This document shows, in pieces, positions 8,329 to 17,100 of a DNA stretch of 49,846 bases (its first letter is position 1; each line of letters begins with the position of its first letter). This DNA comes from Galbitalea sp036266835 (GTDB lineage Bacteria; Actinomycetota; Actinomycetes; Actinomycetales; Microbacteriaceae). The translations under genes were made by a program, and so were the position numbers. The notes under the pieces are model-generated. The model was not told the DNA's origin, did not search any database, and was given only the letters and a program-made list of their open reading frames with translations. The stretch is taken from assembly GCA_036266835.1 (NCBI GenBank), contig DATAXD010000059.1, positions 1 through 49,846 of the forward strand, given 5' to 3'.

Positions 8329-9448
8329 TCCCTCGCTCCACTGACTCGTCGGTTGCCGAGCTCAAGACGCGCGCTGCGGCATCCGTGCTCGACTTGAACG
8401 CGGTCACCGCATCGTTCGTCAAGTCTCGGAGCGTATCGGCAAGGTCCGCCGCGGAGTATCCGGGTGAGATCGCCCCGAGTCCGTATTCGGAGATCAGAGC
8501 GTCGGTCTCGGGCGACGGGCTGAAAACGATTGCGAGGCGGGCCTGCACGAAGTCGAAGAACTTGTTGGGCAACATGAACCGATGATTGACCGTCTTCGGG
8601 GGCAGCACGAAGACTCCCACGTCGTACGAGTTGAGAGTCGCGGGCAGATCGGCCGGTGCCACGGCATCGTGGAACACCACCCGGTCCGATCCGGCGGCAA
8701 GCGCTCGGAGCGACTCCCAGTACCGTCCCCGATCGCGAGCTTTGACCAGATAAAGGTCGAGGGAGAACCGGGCATCGAGCGCCAGGGTCGCTTCGATTAA
8801 GGTCTCGATGTCCCGTCCGGGTACGGCGGCACCGCTGTGTACGAGGCGCACGCGATCGGCTGGCACCGGAGACGGTTTCAGGTCCTGGTACGCGATCGCG
8901 TTGCGGACGACTTCGGTGTGCACGCCGAATTGCTCGTCGTAGAGGCGCGCGATGGACCCGTTGACGGTTGTTACCGCGGCCGTCAGTGGAAGGTACTTCG
9001 CGCATACGTAGCGCATGAACGGCGCAACCAGCAGCCTCCACGACAAGACATGGGTGCGTTCCTCGGGAGCCCACTCGTGCATGTCTCCCCAGACCGGCGC
9101 GGCCCGCGCGACCGCGTGCGCCAGAGGCAGGGCGCGAGCCTCGTTGGCGACTACCAGATCGAATTCGCGACCGCGCAGCAGGTCAAGGGCGGCTCGCGTC
9201 GCCGGCGCCTCGAGTTCGACCGACGAGTGCATCCGCAACGCCAGCTTCGCGACACCAACCGGAGTCTGCGGAAGCGATGCGAGGTCGTCGCCGAGCCGGA
9301 GGTGTTCGGCAGCACCCTCCGGCTTCGCGCCGTAGCCAACCGTCGTGACGTCCCCGAACTCGGCGAGTACCGCGAGCTGGCGCAGTACCCGGGCATCCGC
9401 AGTGTATTCCGAAAAGGAGATCGACAGGGTACGGGGGCGAGCGGCCAT
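8303..9448 (-). CDS. Glycosyltransferase, GT4-like, paralog of the gene at 255
   Basis: The 381-residue protein is paralogous to the product of 255-1442: DARVLRQ near the start, DMHEWAPEE (122-130) and LPNKFFDFVQARL (293-305) all align. It is therefore predicted to be a GT-B glycosyltransferase of the same subfamily with unknown substrate. The frame is open to 9535, but the first 29 codons look non-coding. The ATG at 9448 lies 7 nt after a TACCAT box, and its N-terminus matches the paralog. The transcript is probably leaderless from a divergent promoter region shared with the 6-dehydrogenase gene at 9554. Confidence 0.82.
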   Translation of the reverse strand: MAARPRTLSISFSEYTADARVLRQLAVLAEFGDVTTVGYGAKPEGAAEHLRLGDDLASLPQTPVGVAKLALRMHSSVELEAPATRAALDLLRGREFDLVVANEARALPLAHAVARAAPVWGDMHEWAPEERTHVLSWRLLVAPFMRYVCAKYLPLTAAVTTVNGSIARLYDEQFGVHTEVVRNAIAYQDLKPSPVPADRVRLVHSGAAVPGRDIETLIEATLALDARFSLDLYLVKARDRGRYWESLRALAAGSDRVVFHDAVAPADLPATLNSYDVGVFVLPPKTVNHRFMLPNKFFDFVQARLAIVFSPSPETDALISEYGLGAISPGYSAADLADTLRDLTNDAVTAFKSSTDAAARVLSSATDESVERGIIRRLTGK

Positions 9449-9455
9449 GCCTCCC

Positions 9456-9461
9456 ATGGTA
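9456..9461 (-). promoter_or_regulatory. Predicted -10 box TACCAT, leaderless
   Basis: On the minus strand TACCAT is followed by 7 nt and then the ATG at 9448, the spacing expected if transcription starts at or next to the start codon. A GGGAGG run between box and ATG is only 1 nt from the start, too close to act as a ribosome site. Confidence 0.5.
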
Positions 9462-9496
9462 GGGGCGCGCGTCGCTGCCCGGAGGTGACGCTCCCT

Positions 9497-9502
9497 TAGG
9501 AT
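9497..9502 (+). promoter_or_regulatory. Predicted -10 box TAGGAT, leadered mRNA
   Basis: TAGGAT fits the actinobacterial TAnnnT consensus and points at the 6-dehydrogenase gene. Transcription would start near 9509, leaving a leader of about 45 nt that contains AAGGA before the TTG at 9554. Confidence 0.5.
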
Positions 9503-9553
9503 GGTGTGTTGCGCGGCGCAGCGACCGCGCCGCACGACCGTAAGGAATCCACG

Positions 9554-10855
9554 TTGAAAATCGCCGTCATCGCCCTCGGGAAAATCGGCCTGCCGCTGGC
9601 CGTCCAGTTCGCCTCAAAGGGTCACGATGTCGTCGGGGTTGACGTGAACCCGCACACCGTCGACCTCGTCAACGCGGGCCAGGAGCCCTTCCCGGGCGAA
9701 GCGCACCTGGCCGAGAAACTGGCCGAGCTGGTGCCCTCGGGCCGGCTCAGGGCGACCACCGACTACGCGGATGCCGTGCCGGGAGCGGATGCGGTCGTCC
9801 TGGTCGTCCCGCTCTTCGTGGATGACGAAGCACGACCGGACTTCGGCTGGATGGATGCGGCAACAAAGTCTCTTGGCGAGCACCTGACCCGAGGCACACT
9901 CGTGCTCTACGAAACGACGCTTCCGGTGGGGACTACCCGCAACCGCTGGAAACCCCTCCTCGAGGAGACCTCTGGTCTGAGGGAAGGCGTCGACTTCGAC
10001 CTCGTATTTTCACCCGAGCGCGTGCTCACCGGCCGGGTGTTCGAAGACCTGCGCAAGTATCCGAAGCTCGTCGGGGGACTGTCGCCCGCGGGTGCGGCAA
10101 GAGCAATCGACTTTTACAATGCCGTGCTCGACTTCGACGAGCGATCCGATCTGAATCGACCGAACGGTGTCTGGGACCTGGGTTCCGCCGAGGCATCCGA
10201 GCTTGCCAAGCTCGCAGAAACGACCTACCGCGACGTCAACATCGGACTCGCGAACCAGTTCGCGCGCTATGCGGGGGCCAGCGGGATCGACGTCTACCAG
10301 GTGATCGAGGCGTCCAACTCGCAGCCGTACAGCCACATCCACCAGCCCGGAATCGCGGTCGGCGGGCACTGCATCCCCGTTTACCCGCGCCTGTATCTCT
10401 GGAACGATCCCGACGCCACCATCGTCAGTGCGGCTCGAGCGGCAAACGCGGGCATGCCCGAGTACGCGGTCGGGATGCTCGACGGCGCCTACGGCGACCT
10501 CGCGGGTGCGCGCGTCGTCGTACTTGGCGCGGCGTACCGCGGAGGGGTGAAGGAAACCGCATTCTCGGGTGTTTTTGCAACGGTCGACGCGCTGAAGAAG
10601 CGGGGTGCGGTCGTCACCGTGCACGATCCGCTCTACGACGACGACGAGCTCGGCGCTCTGGGTTTTACACCCCATCACATCGGCTCGGACGTCGACGCGG
10701 CCATCGTGCAAGCCGACCACGCCGAATACGGCGAGCTTTCGCCGGAACAATTCCCCGGCATCCAAGTCTTCGTCGACGGCCGACGCGTCAGCAGCGCCGA
10801 GAGATGGCCGGGCGTCACCTACCGCGTCATCGGCAAGGCCGTCGTCGCGGCCTAA
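9554..10855 (+). CDS. Nucleotide-sugar 6-dehydrogenase, UDP-GlcNAc type (WbpA/WecC-like)
   Basis: This 433-residue enzyme oxidises the C6 alcohol of a UDP-sugar to the acid with two NAD+. An N-terminal Rossmann motif (ALGKIGLPLA, 7-16), the TTLPVGTTR segment (121-129), SPERV (153-157) and the catalytic Cys273 in GGHCIPVYP are visible. GGHCIP is typical of UDP-GlcNAc/UDP-ManNAc dehydrogenases, whereas the UDP-glucose enzyme at 27297 has GGGCLPKD. A TTG at 9554 is chosen as start: AAGGA lies 7 nt upstream and MKIAVIALGKIG is a normal family N-terminus. A GTG at 9506 would add 16 atypical residues. Its stop interlocks with that of the convergent DUF2142 gene (CTAA). Confidence 0.88.
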   Translation: MKIAVIALGKIGLPLAVQFASKGHDVVGVDVNPHTVDLVNAGQEPFPGEAHLAEKLAELVPSGRLRATTDYADAVPGADAVVLVVPLFVDDEARPDFGWMDAATKSLGEHLTRGTLVLYETTLPVGTTRNRWKPLLEETSGLREGVDFDLVFSPERVLTGRVFEDLRKYPKLVGGLSPAGAARAIDFYNAVLDFDERSDLNRPNGVWDLGSAEASELAKLAETTYRDVNIGLANQFARYAGASGIDVYQVIEASNSQPYSHIHQPGIAVGGHCIPVYPRLYLWNDPDATIVSAARAANAGMPEYAVGMLDGAYGDLAGARVVVLGAAYRGGVKETAFSGVFATVDALKKRGAVVTVHDPLYDDDELGALGFTPHHIGSDVDAAIVQADHAEYGELSPEQFPGIQVFVDGRRVSSAERWPGVTYRVIGKAVVAA

Positions 10856-12399
10856 GCGCCGACGGGGCGGGCGTCGACGGAGTCTACGTTGACCGCTTGC
10901 TCCTCGGGAGTTGCGCGTTGCAGGCGCAGCAGCACCACGACGATCACGGCCATGAGCCCCGCGTAGGCGAGCGACCCGATGATCCACAACGCATTCGGCG
11001 ACAGCGGGAACGAACCCCACCACCACTGGTCGCTCGTATCGAGGTTGAGGCCAAGGTGAGAGTTGCCGGTCACGAACCGGCGGATCACGAGCTCAAGCGC
11101 GACCAGGTTGACCGCCGCGAGTACTCCTGCGACGAGGATGAGTTGGCCGCGTCCGAACTGGATCATTCGACCGCGAGTCGATAACAGGATCACCCCCGCG
11201 AGCAAAACGATGAGCGGCAGCAGGTATCGAGGCTGCACCGCATTTCCCACGGTTGTGCCGCTCTGAACCAGTACGTACACGGGCAATAGCCAGAGCACGA
11301 GTCCGACGAGCGCGAGCACCAGGACCTTGCGCCATCCGAGCTGCCGGAACCCGACGAAAGCCACGGCAACGAAGACCGCGACGGCTCCGAGAGACACGAA
11401 GGCCGGCATGGGCGTATCGAGCCAGCCAAGCGGCCATCCGCCGAAGACGCCCGCCCACAATGAGTCGGCGTTCAGGAGGTTGTAGGCGAGCAGGCCGAAC
11501 CCGTGCAGCGACTTCGTCGCGGTGTCCGCACCAGTACCGACGGAAGGAGCACTCGATGCGCCACCGAAGCCATTGATGCCGCTGGCGGTCTGGCGCGAAA
11601 CCAGGAAGAAACCAATAGCGACCAGAGCCATGCCGATCGGCAGGATGGCCTGCAGCCAGAACCTTCTGGTCCACCGCAGCTTCAGCACGGCGACGGTGCC
11701 GATGGCGATGACCGAATACATGGCGGCGTCGCCGCGGGATCCCGCGGCCATTACGACGGCGGCCGCGAAGATCGCGCCGAGGGCGATTCGGCGGCGGCCA
11801 TCCGTTTCGAAGTAACCGAGAAGGGAAATCCACGCGGTACCCACGCCGATGACCGCCCAGGCGCTGGGATTGTTGGACGACAGCAGGAACATCCCGAGCG
11901 GCACCGTCGTGATCATCCACATCAGGATGAGGGTTTGTTTCCGTGCGACCGGGAGCAGGACGAACAGCGCCGTCGTTAGCCCGACGAAGAGCAGGACGGT
12001 GAAGATCCGCATGAGCAGCACCGACACGAGGATGTTGCCGCCGACGAATATGTTCATGACGGCGTAGTAGACCGGCGGATACTCGCCCGACGCGTTCACA
12101 CGCTTGGTCGCCACCGTTGGTTTCGGGCTGAATGTGAAGTCCTTCGCCTGGCAGCCCGCGCTCTTGTTCGCGTCATACGCGAAGCAGGGCGCGTCGTGGA
12201 CTGCGGCGGGCACGATCCGGGTTTCGGGTGTCGATCCGGGCTCGCACAGGTTGGTCCGCGCTGCGTTGGCGCACCACACGCTCGCGAGGTGGAAGTCGTC
12301 GTCCGGCGAGGAGCCCATGGGGGATGCGAAGGCCCACGCGATCAGCGCGATCAACGCGAGTGCCGGGACGAGATAGACCAGCTTGAACCGCGCGCGCAC
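10852..12399 (-). CDS. DUF2142 polytopic membrane protein
   Basis: This 515-residue protein has an N-terminal helix, a large outside loop with an SSPDDDFHLA motif (about 30-39), several cysteines and a YPPVYYAVMN motif, then roughly ten hydrophobic helices. That layout is typical of DUF2142, a family often found in polysaccharide clusters and resembling GT-C glycosyltransferases, where acidic residues in the first loop could be catalytic. The GTG at 12399 directly abuts the TAG of the ABC exporter gene (no spacer), so translation is probably coupled. A membrane GT-C that uses polyprenyl-phosphate sugars is a plausible role, but not shown. Confidence 0.75.
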   Translation of the reverse strand: MRARFKLVYLVPALALIALIAWAFASPMGSSPDDDFHLASVWCANAARTNLCEPGSTPETRIVPAAVHDAPCFAYDANKSAGCQAKDFTFSPKPTVATKRVNASGEYPPVYYAVMNIFVGGNILVSVLLMRIFTVLLFVGLTTALFVLLPVARKQTLILMWMITTVPLGMFLLSSNNPSAWAVIGVGTAWISLLGYFETDGRRRIALGAIFAAAVVMAAGSRGDAAMYSVIAIGTVAVLKLRWTRRFWLQAILPIGMALVAIGFFLVSRQTASGINGFGGASSAPSVGTGADTATKSLHGFGLLAYNLLNADSLWAGVFGGWPLGWLDTPMPAFVSLGAVAVFVAVAFVGFRQLGWRKVLVLALVGLVLWLLPVYVLVQSGTTVGNAVQPRYLLPLIVLLAGVILLSTRGRMIQFGRGQLILVAGVLAAVNLVALELVIRRFVTGNSHLGLNLDTSDQWWWGSFPLSPNALWIIGSLAYAGLMAVIVVVLLRLQRATPEEQAVNVDSVDARPVGA

Positions 12400-14208
12400 C
12401 TACGCCTCTCCTTCATCGAATGACATGAGCTTCACGTATTCCTCGATCATCGGGACCGCCTTGCGAACCGCCCTGAACGTGCCCGACGAAACGATCCTGC
12501 CCGCCTCCAGCACGTGCACGACGTCGGCGTGCTGCACGGTCGACAGACGGTGCGCGATGACGACCACGGTCACATCTCCGTGCAGCGCACGCAGTCCCTC
12601 TCCGATGAAGGCTTCGGACGCCGCGTCCAGTCCGCTCGTCGCCTCGTCGAGGACGATCAGGCGCGGACGCACATACAGTGCCCGAGCGAGGCCGATGCGC
12701 TGGACCTGTCCACCGCTAAGCGCGTCCGCGTGAGTGCCGACCGACGAGTCGACGCCATCGGGCAGCGATGCGAGAAAGTCGGTGAGGAATGCGGCTTCCA
12801 CGACCTCGCGGATGCGCTCGCGATCGATCTCGGCCGGGTCAACGCCGAGCGCTATGTTCTCCGCGATGGTGCCGGCCACCAGGCCGGGCTTCTGGGGTAC
12901 ATAGGAGATCAGGCCGGGTGCCGCAGCGCGCAGGGCCCTCGGCTCGACGCCGCCGATGCGAACCGTGCCGGTCTCCGGGACCGAGAGGCCGAGTACGAGG
13001 TCGACGAGGGTCGTCTTGCCCGCACCCGATGGACCGACCACAGCCACGAAGTCGCCGCCATCGATCGCCAGCGTGACATCGAGCAGCGTGCGGTCGGCAT
13101 CGGCGTAGCGATAGTCGACGTGGGAGATCGCGACCGGCAGGCCAGCATTGCCGACGGGAATGGTCGTTGCCGCGGCGACCGGCTCGATCGGGTTGTCCCG
13201 CAGCTCACCGAGCATCGCCTGCGCGAGCTTCGAGCGTTCCGTGTTGATCTTGAGGGCGGCGATGGCGGTCTGCAGCGGGAGCAGCGAACCCATGACGCGC
13301 ACGCCGCCGGCGAGGAACACGCCGAGTGTCGCGAGTCCCGTGGTGAGGTTGCCGGTGATGACCTGGACGCCGATGAACAGCACCACACCGACGATCAGTG
13401 ATGTCTCGATGACGTAGCGCGGCATACCTGCGAGCAGCGCGAGCGTCGATCCGCTCCTGGCGACCCGCGTGCGGGCTTGTCTGATCCGCCCGAGGAACAG
13501 CCCCTGCCGTCCCAGCACCGAGAGCTCGCGGAAGGTGTCGAGGGTGTCGGTCAGAGCCGCAAGGGTGCCGACGGTGCCATCCGCGGCATCGTTGCCCGCC
13601 CGCTTCAGGGTGCGGCCGATAAAGAACTGCATCCCCGCGATGATCAGCCCGAAATAGGCGAGAACGACGAGCGCCGTCAGTGGGCTGACGACGAAGAAAC
13701 TGATCGCCAGGAGCAGGAGCAGGAACCCTTCGCTGGCGATGTTGGCGACATTGTTGAGAACGCCGGTGAAGGCCCATGACATCGAGTCGGTGATCGAGTA
13801 CTGCAGGTCCGCGCGCGAGTGCTGGCGTACGTTCTCCAGCGAACCGAGCAGCAAGAATTCGGCGAGTGCGATGGCGCTGCGCGCTTCGATGCGTGCGACG
13901 AACCGGGTCAGGGCTCGCATCAGGAGAATCGACGCGAGGGCCTTGCCGACGAAAACACCCAGCACGATGACCACCAGCCACAGCATCTGCACGGGTGTGA
14001 AGGTCGGGATCGTGAACCCCAGGATCTTCGCTGCTCCGGCCGAGGAGCCCGCAACCTGCGAAGCGGCGATCGCGGCGATCAGGCCGATGAAGAAGATGCC
14101 GATTACATCAAGAATGCCGACGAGCGCGCGTAGTACCAGCAGCGTGAAATAGGTGATCCGCTCGCCCCGGGACAGGAAGCCCAGAGACCTCCGAGCGGCG
14201 GCAAGCAT
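12400..14208 (-). CDS. ABC exporter, fused permease-ATPase (MsbA/PglK type), second copy
   Basis: The 602-residue protein has an N-terminal six-helix exporter domain (hydrophobic stretches near 22-50, 74-100, 150-200 and 265-310). Its ATPase domain has Walker A GPSGAGKT (392-399), signature LSGGQ (497-501), Walker B LIVLDE (517-522) and a switch His in VIAHRLS. It resembles the exporter at 1439-3241 in length and layout and probably flips a lipid-linked glycan. The gene starts at ATG 14208, 14 bp after the upstream glycosyltransferase stop, and has its own -10 box. It is therefore both in an operon and independently transcribed. DUF2142 follows without spacer. Confidence 0.87.
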   Translation of the reverse strand: MLAAARRSLGFLSRGERITYFTLLVLRALVGILDVIGIFFIGLIAAIAASQVAGSSAGAAKILGFTIPTFTPVQMLWLVVIVLGVFVGKALASILLMRALTRFVARIEARSAIALAEFLLLGSLENVRQHSRADLQYSITDSMSWAFTGVLNNVANIASEGFLLLLLAISFFVVSPLTALVVLAYFGLIIAGMQFFIGRTLKRAGNDAADGTVGTLAALTDTLDTFRELSVLGRQGLFLGRIRQARTRVARSGSTLALLAGMPRYVIETSLIVGVVLFIGVQVITGNLTTGLATLGVFLAGGVRVMGSLLPLQTAIAALKINTERSKLAQAMLGELRDNPIEPVAAATTIPVGNAGLPVAISHVDYRYADADRTLLDVTLAIDGGDFVAVVGPSGAGKTTLVDLVLGLSVPETGTVRIGGVEPRALRAAAPGLISYVPQKPGLVAGTIAENIALGVDPAEIDRERIREVVEAAFLTDFLASLPDGVDSSVGTHADALSGGQVQRIGLARALYVRPRLIVLDEATSGLDAASEAFIGEGLRALHGDVTVVVIAHRLSTVQHADVVHVLEAGRIVSSGTFRAVRKAVPMIEEYVKLMSFDEGEA

Positions 14209-14214
14209 CCCAAA

Positions 14215-14220
14215 AGACTA
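14215..14220 (-). promoter_or_regulatory. Predicted -10 box TAGTCT, leaderless
   Basis: TAGTCT lies 6 nt before the ATG at 14208 and within the 14-bp gap after the preceding gene. It would give a leaderless transcript for the ABC exporter and DUF2142 pair inside a longer operon. Confidence 0.45.
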
Positions 14221-14222
14221 CC

Positions 14223-15596
14223 TCAGGGCTTTCGCCGCATCCGTCGTGCGAGCTTGCGGACAACCGTCCGCGGACCCGAGTTGACGAGGTAGTGCCAGGT
14301 GATCGAAACGTCATGCCTGAACCCGTGCGTTTGGCGCACGCGAGTAGCACCCCCGGCGAATTCGCGGGCCAGACCCGTCGAGACGCCGCCGGGCCGATCG
14401 GCTGCATGGTGCGGGTCCCGAACGAACTCGACGAGGGGTGCGAGCACGCGATCCCAGGTGAAATCGGCGGCCACGCGAACGATATTCGCGCGTGCGGCCT
14501 TCGCGAACTTTTCATCGAACAGCACCCGCTCGATCGCCTTCTCGAGGGCATCGACGTCGCCTGCCGGCACAACGATTCCCAGTCCCTCGCGCTCGACCAG
14601 CTCCGCCATGCTGTCACCCTCGGTGACGACCATGGGGAGCCCGGCCCAAAGGTAGTCCAGGATCCGGGTGCGGAAGGAGAACTCCGTCTCGACGTGCAGC
14701 TGATGAGTGCTGACTCCGGCCGATGATTCGAGAAGGTAGTTCTGGCGATCGGCGAAGTCGACCCAGGCATCGTTGAAGAACACCGAGGAGTCGGTTGCAC
14801 CCAGATCGGCTGCGACGCGGCGGGATGCAGTGACGATGTCCATTTCGTCGACGCCCGGATGCCGGGTCCCCAGGAAGAAGAGCTTGGTGCGCGGCTCACG
14901 CCTGGCGAGCGCGGCCACGGCACGGATGAGCGTCTCCGGATCGAACCAGCTGTAGATCCCGCCACCCCAGATGATTACGCGGTCATCCGGCCCGATACCG
15001 GGACGGATGCCCTTCAACACCTGTTTCTCGTGCACGGGCGGCGTCCCGTCCAGCCCGAAGGGCGCCACCGCGAGCAGGTCGCTGAGGTGAGGATCGTCTG
15101 CATAGGTCGCGGGACTCACTCGTCCGAGCGCGGCGAGCTGGCCGAGGTAGAACGACCTCTGTCGATTCGACGCGCACAGGAAGAAATCGCCCGCGGCGAG
15201 CTGCCCGTTCATCGCGTGTGCCGCTCGGGCGACCATCAGTTCCCAGGTCGCTCGGGGCTGCTCGCGCCCTTGCTCGAGCATTTCGAGCTGCATGGGGTCG
15301 TAGACGTCACAGACGACGATCTTCTTCGTGGTCCGCAGCGCCTCGAACTGGTCGCGGGCGTGTCCCTGGAACACGACGATGTCGGAATTGTCGAGGAGCC
15401 GGGCGAAGCGCGCGTCCTCTCCGGGCCGCACGCGCTCCAGCTCAAACGGGGCTTCGATCGGATCGAGATTGGTGGTCGTGACGAGGGTGACGGAAGCCTG
15501 TGCGCTCAGGGCACGAGCGATGTTCCACGACCGGATAGCGGGTCCCGCCATCTTCGCTCCCACAGGGTCACCCGTGATGACCAGGACTCTGGTCAC
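14223..15596 (-). CDS. Glycosyltransferase family 4
   Basis: This 457-residue GT-B enzyme opens with VLVITGDPVGAKMAGPAIR, an N-terminal motif (GxxMAGPAIR) shared by a subgroup of bacterial GT4 proteins. The donor domain begins at VIIWGGGIYSWFDPETLI (near residue 250), and the TEFSFRTRILDYLWAGLPMVVTEGDS segment marks the sugar-nucleotide site. The start is the GTG at 15596, overlapping the rfbA stop as GTGA. An upstream extension to 15701 would lie inside rfbA and is rejected. As part of the rfbC-rfbA transcript it may use dTDP-rhamnose, which is inference from position only. Confidence 0.83.
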   Translation of the reverse strand: MTRVLVITGDPVGAKMAGPAIRSWNIARALSAQASVTLVTTTNLDPIEAPFELERVRPGEDARFARLLDNSDIVVFQGHARDQFEALRTTKKIVVCDVYDPMQLEMLEQGREQPRATWELMVARAAHAMNGQLAAGDFFLCASNRQRSFYLGQLAALGRVSPATYADDPHLSDLLAVAPFGLDGTPPVHEKQVLKGIRPGIGPDDRVIIWGGGIYSWFDPETLIRAVAALARREPRTKLFFLGTRHPGVDEMDIVTASRRVAADLGATDSSVFFNDAWVDFADRQNYLLESSAGVSTHQLHVETEFSFRTRILDYLWAGLPMVVTEGDSMAELVEREGLGIVVPAGDVDALEKAIERVLFDEKFAKAARANIVRVAADFTWDRVLAPLVEFVRDPHHAADRPGGVSTGLAREFAGGATRVRQTHGFRHDVSITWHYLVNSGPRTVVRKLARRMRRKP

Positions 15597-16462
15597 GATG
15601 CGGTGGTTAGCAGGTCGGCCAGATAGTCGCCGTACCCGCTCTTTCGCAGCGGTGCGGCGAGGTCGAGAAGCTGGGCATCCGTGACCCACCCGGCGCGCCA
15701 CGCGACCTCTTCGATGCAGCCGATTTTGAAGCCCTGGCGATCCTCGATGACCCTGACGAACTCGCTGGCCTGCACCATCGACTCGAAGGTCCCTGTGTCG
15801 AGCCAGGCGGTGCCTCGATCGAGAACGCGAACCTGCAGTGCCTTTCGTGTCAGATAGCGTTCATTGACTGTCGAGATCTCCAGCTCCCCCCGGGCGCTCG
15901 GCGAGATGGACTTCGCGACCTCGACCACCGAATTGTCATAGAAGTAGAGCCCCGGAACGGCATAGTTGCTCTTCGGCTTCGTGGGTTTCTCCTCGATCGA
16001 CACCGCCGTAAAGCTGGAATCGAACTCGACCACGCCGTAGGCGTGCGGGTTGGCCACCTGGTGCGCGAAAATCAGCGCCCCGTCGACATCCGTGTTCGCG
16101 GAAAGGCTCGATCCGAGACCGGCGCCGTGGAAGATGTTGTCGCCGAGCACGAGGGCGACCTTGTCGTCGGCGATGAACTCCTCGCCGATGATGAACGCCT
16201 GCGCGAGCCCGCCAGGGTTGGGCTGGATCGCGTAGCTCAGCGCGATACCGAGCTCGCCGCCGTCACCGAGGAGCCTCCGGAAAGCCGCCTGGTCATCCGG
16301 TGTCGTGATGATCAGGATGTCGCGGATGCCGGCCTGCATGAGGGTCGAGAGCGGGTAGTAGATCATCGGCTTGTCATACACGGGCATGAGCTGCTTGGAG
16401 ATGGCTTTGGTAATGGGCCAAAGGCGGGTGCCGGATCCGCCCGCGAGGATGATCCCCTTCAC
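15593..16462 (-). CDS. rfbA: Glucose-1-phosphate thymidylyltransferase
   Basis: This 289-residue enzyme makes dTDP-glucose from dTTP and glucose-1-phosphate, the first step of dTDP-L-rhamnose synthesis. The N-terminal GGSGTRLWPIT loop (8-18), KQLMPVYDKPMIYYPLS (24-40), the GDNIFHG metal-site motif and the EEKPTKPKSNYAVPGLYFYD segment are all intact, and length matches the family. The gene overlaps rfbC upstream (ATGA) and the GT4 gene downstream (GTGA), a tightly coupled three-gene set. rfbB and rfbD are on the opposite strand at 19058-20908. Confidence 0.96.
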   Translation of the reverse strand: MKGIILAGGSGTRLWPITKAISKQLMPVYDKPMIYYPLSTLMQAGIRDILIITTPDDQAAFRRLLGDGGELGIALSYAIQPNPGGLAQAFIIGEEFIADDKVALVLGDNIFHGAGLGSSLSANTDVDGALIFAHQVANPHAYGVVEFDSSFTAVSIEEKPTKPKSNYAVPGLYFYDNSVVEVAKSISPSARGELEISTVNERYLTRKALQVRVLDRGTAWLDTGTFESMVQASEFVRVIEDRQGFKIGCIEEVAWRAGWVTDAQLLDLAAPLRKSGYGDYLADLLTTAS

Positions 16463-17076
16463 GACCGGCCTCCGGCGGCATCGCGGCTCGCGTAGAACTC
16501 TTGCGCGCCTGGGTAAGACGGCAGCAACCCCGCGTCGCGGGCTTCGAGCAGGCCGGGCGCCTCGGTGTCCTTCGGACTCAACAGCAACGCATCGACCGGC
16601 ATGGGAAACACGAGGCCGACGTCGGGATCCAGCGGATTGATGCCGCGCTCGCGATCCGGCCGGTACACGTCGCTGACCAGGTAGCTCACGATCGCGTCAT
16701 CGGTGAGTGCCACGAAGCAGTGGCCGAGACCCTCGGCAAGGTAAACGGCGCGGCGCGTATCGTCATCCAGGCGAACCGAGTCCCACTTACCGAACGTCGG
16801 CGAACCCACACGGATGTCGACGACGTAGTCCAGCACGGCACCGTGCATGACGGTCACATACTTAGCCTGTCCGGGCGGCAGGTCGGCGAAATGGATCCCG
16901 CGGACGACCCGCCGGCGCGACACAGACATGTTGGCCTGGCGGAGGTCGAGTGGATGCCCGATCGTCTCGGCAAGGCGGTCGAACCGGTACCACTCGAGGA
17001 ACACGCCACGGTCGTCCGAGCGCTGGATCGGCGTGATTTCCCAGGCATCGGGCACCGTCAACTCTCGAATGCGCAC
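16459..17076 (-). CDS. rfbC: dTDP-4-dehydrorhamnose 3,5-epimerase
   Basis: The 205-residue cupin epimerises dTDP-4-keto-6-deoxyglucose at C3 and C5. The RGVFLEWY substrate segment (23-30), catalytic His62 in RGIHF, Lys72 in GQAKYVTV, and a YLAEGLGHCF strand with the family tyrosine are present. It starts at GTG 17076, 7 nt after a TAGTAT box, so it is probably the leaderless first gene of the rfbC-rfbA-GT operon. It has the usual length for RmlC-like proteins; no fusion or truncation is seen. Confidence 0.95.
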   Translation of the reverse strand: MRIRELTVPDAWEITPIQRSDDRGVFLEWYRFDRLAETIGHPLDLRQANMSVSRRRVVRGIHFADLPPGQAKYVTVMHGAVLDYVVDIRVGSPTFGKWDSVRLDDDTRRAVYLAEGLGHCFVALTDDAIVSYLVSDVYRPDRERGINPLDPDVGLVFPMPVDALLLSPKDTEAPGLLEARDAGLLPSYPGAQEFYASRDAAGGRS

Positions 17077-17083
17077 GAAGAGA

Positions 17084-17089
17084 ATACTA
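17084..17089 (-). promoter_or_regulatory. Predicted -10 box TAGTAT, leaderless
   Basis: TAGTAT is followed by 7 nt and the GTG at 17076 of rfbC. No ribosome-binding sequence fits between them. It lies in the 24-bp gap after the GT2 gene at 17101. Confidence 0.5.
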
Positions 17090-17100
17090 GCCGCAGGAGG

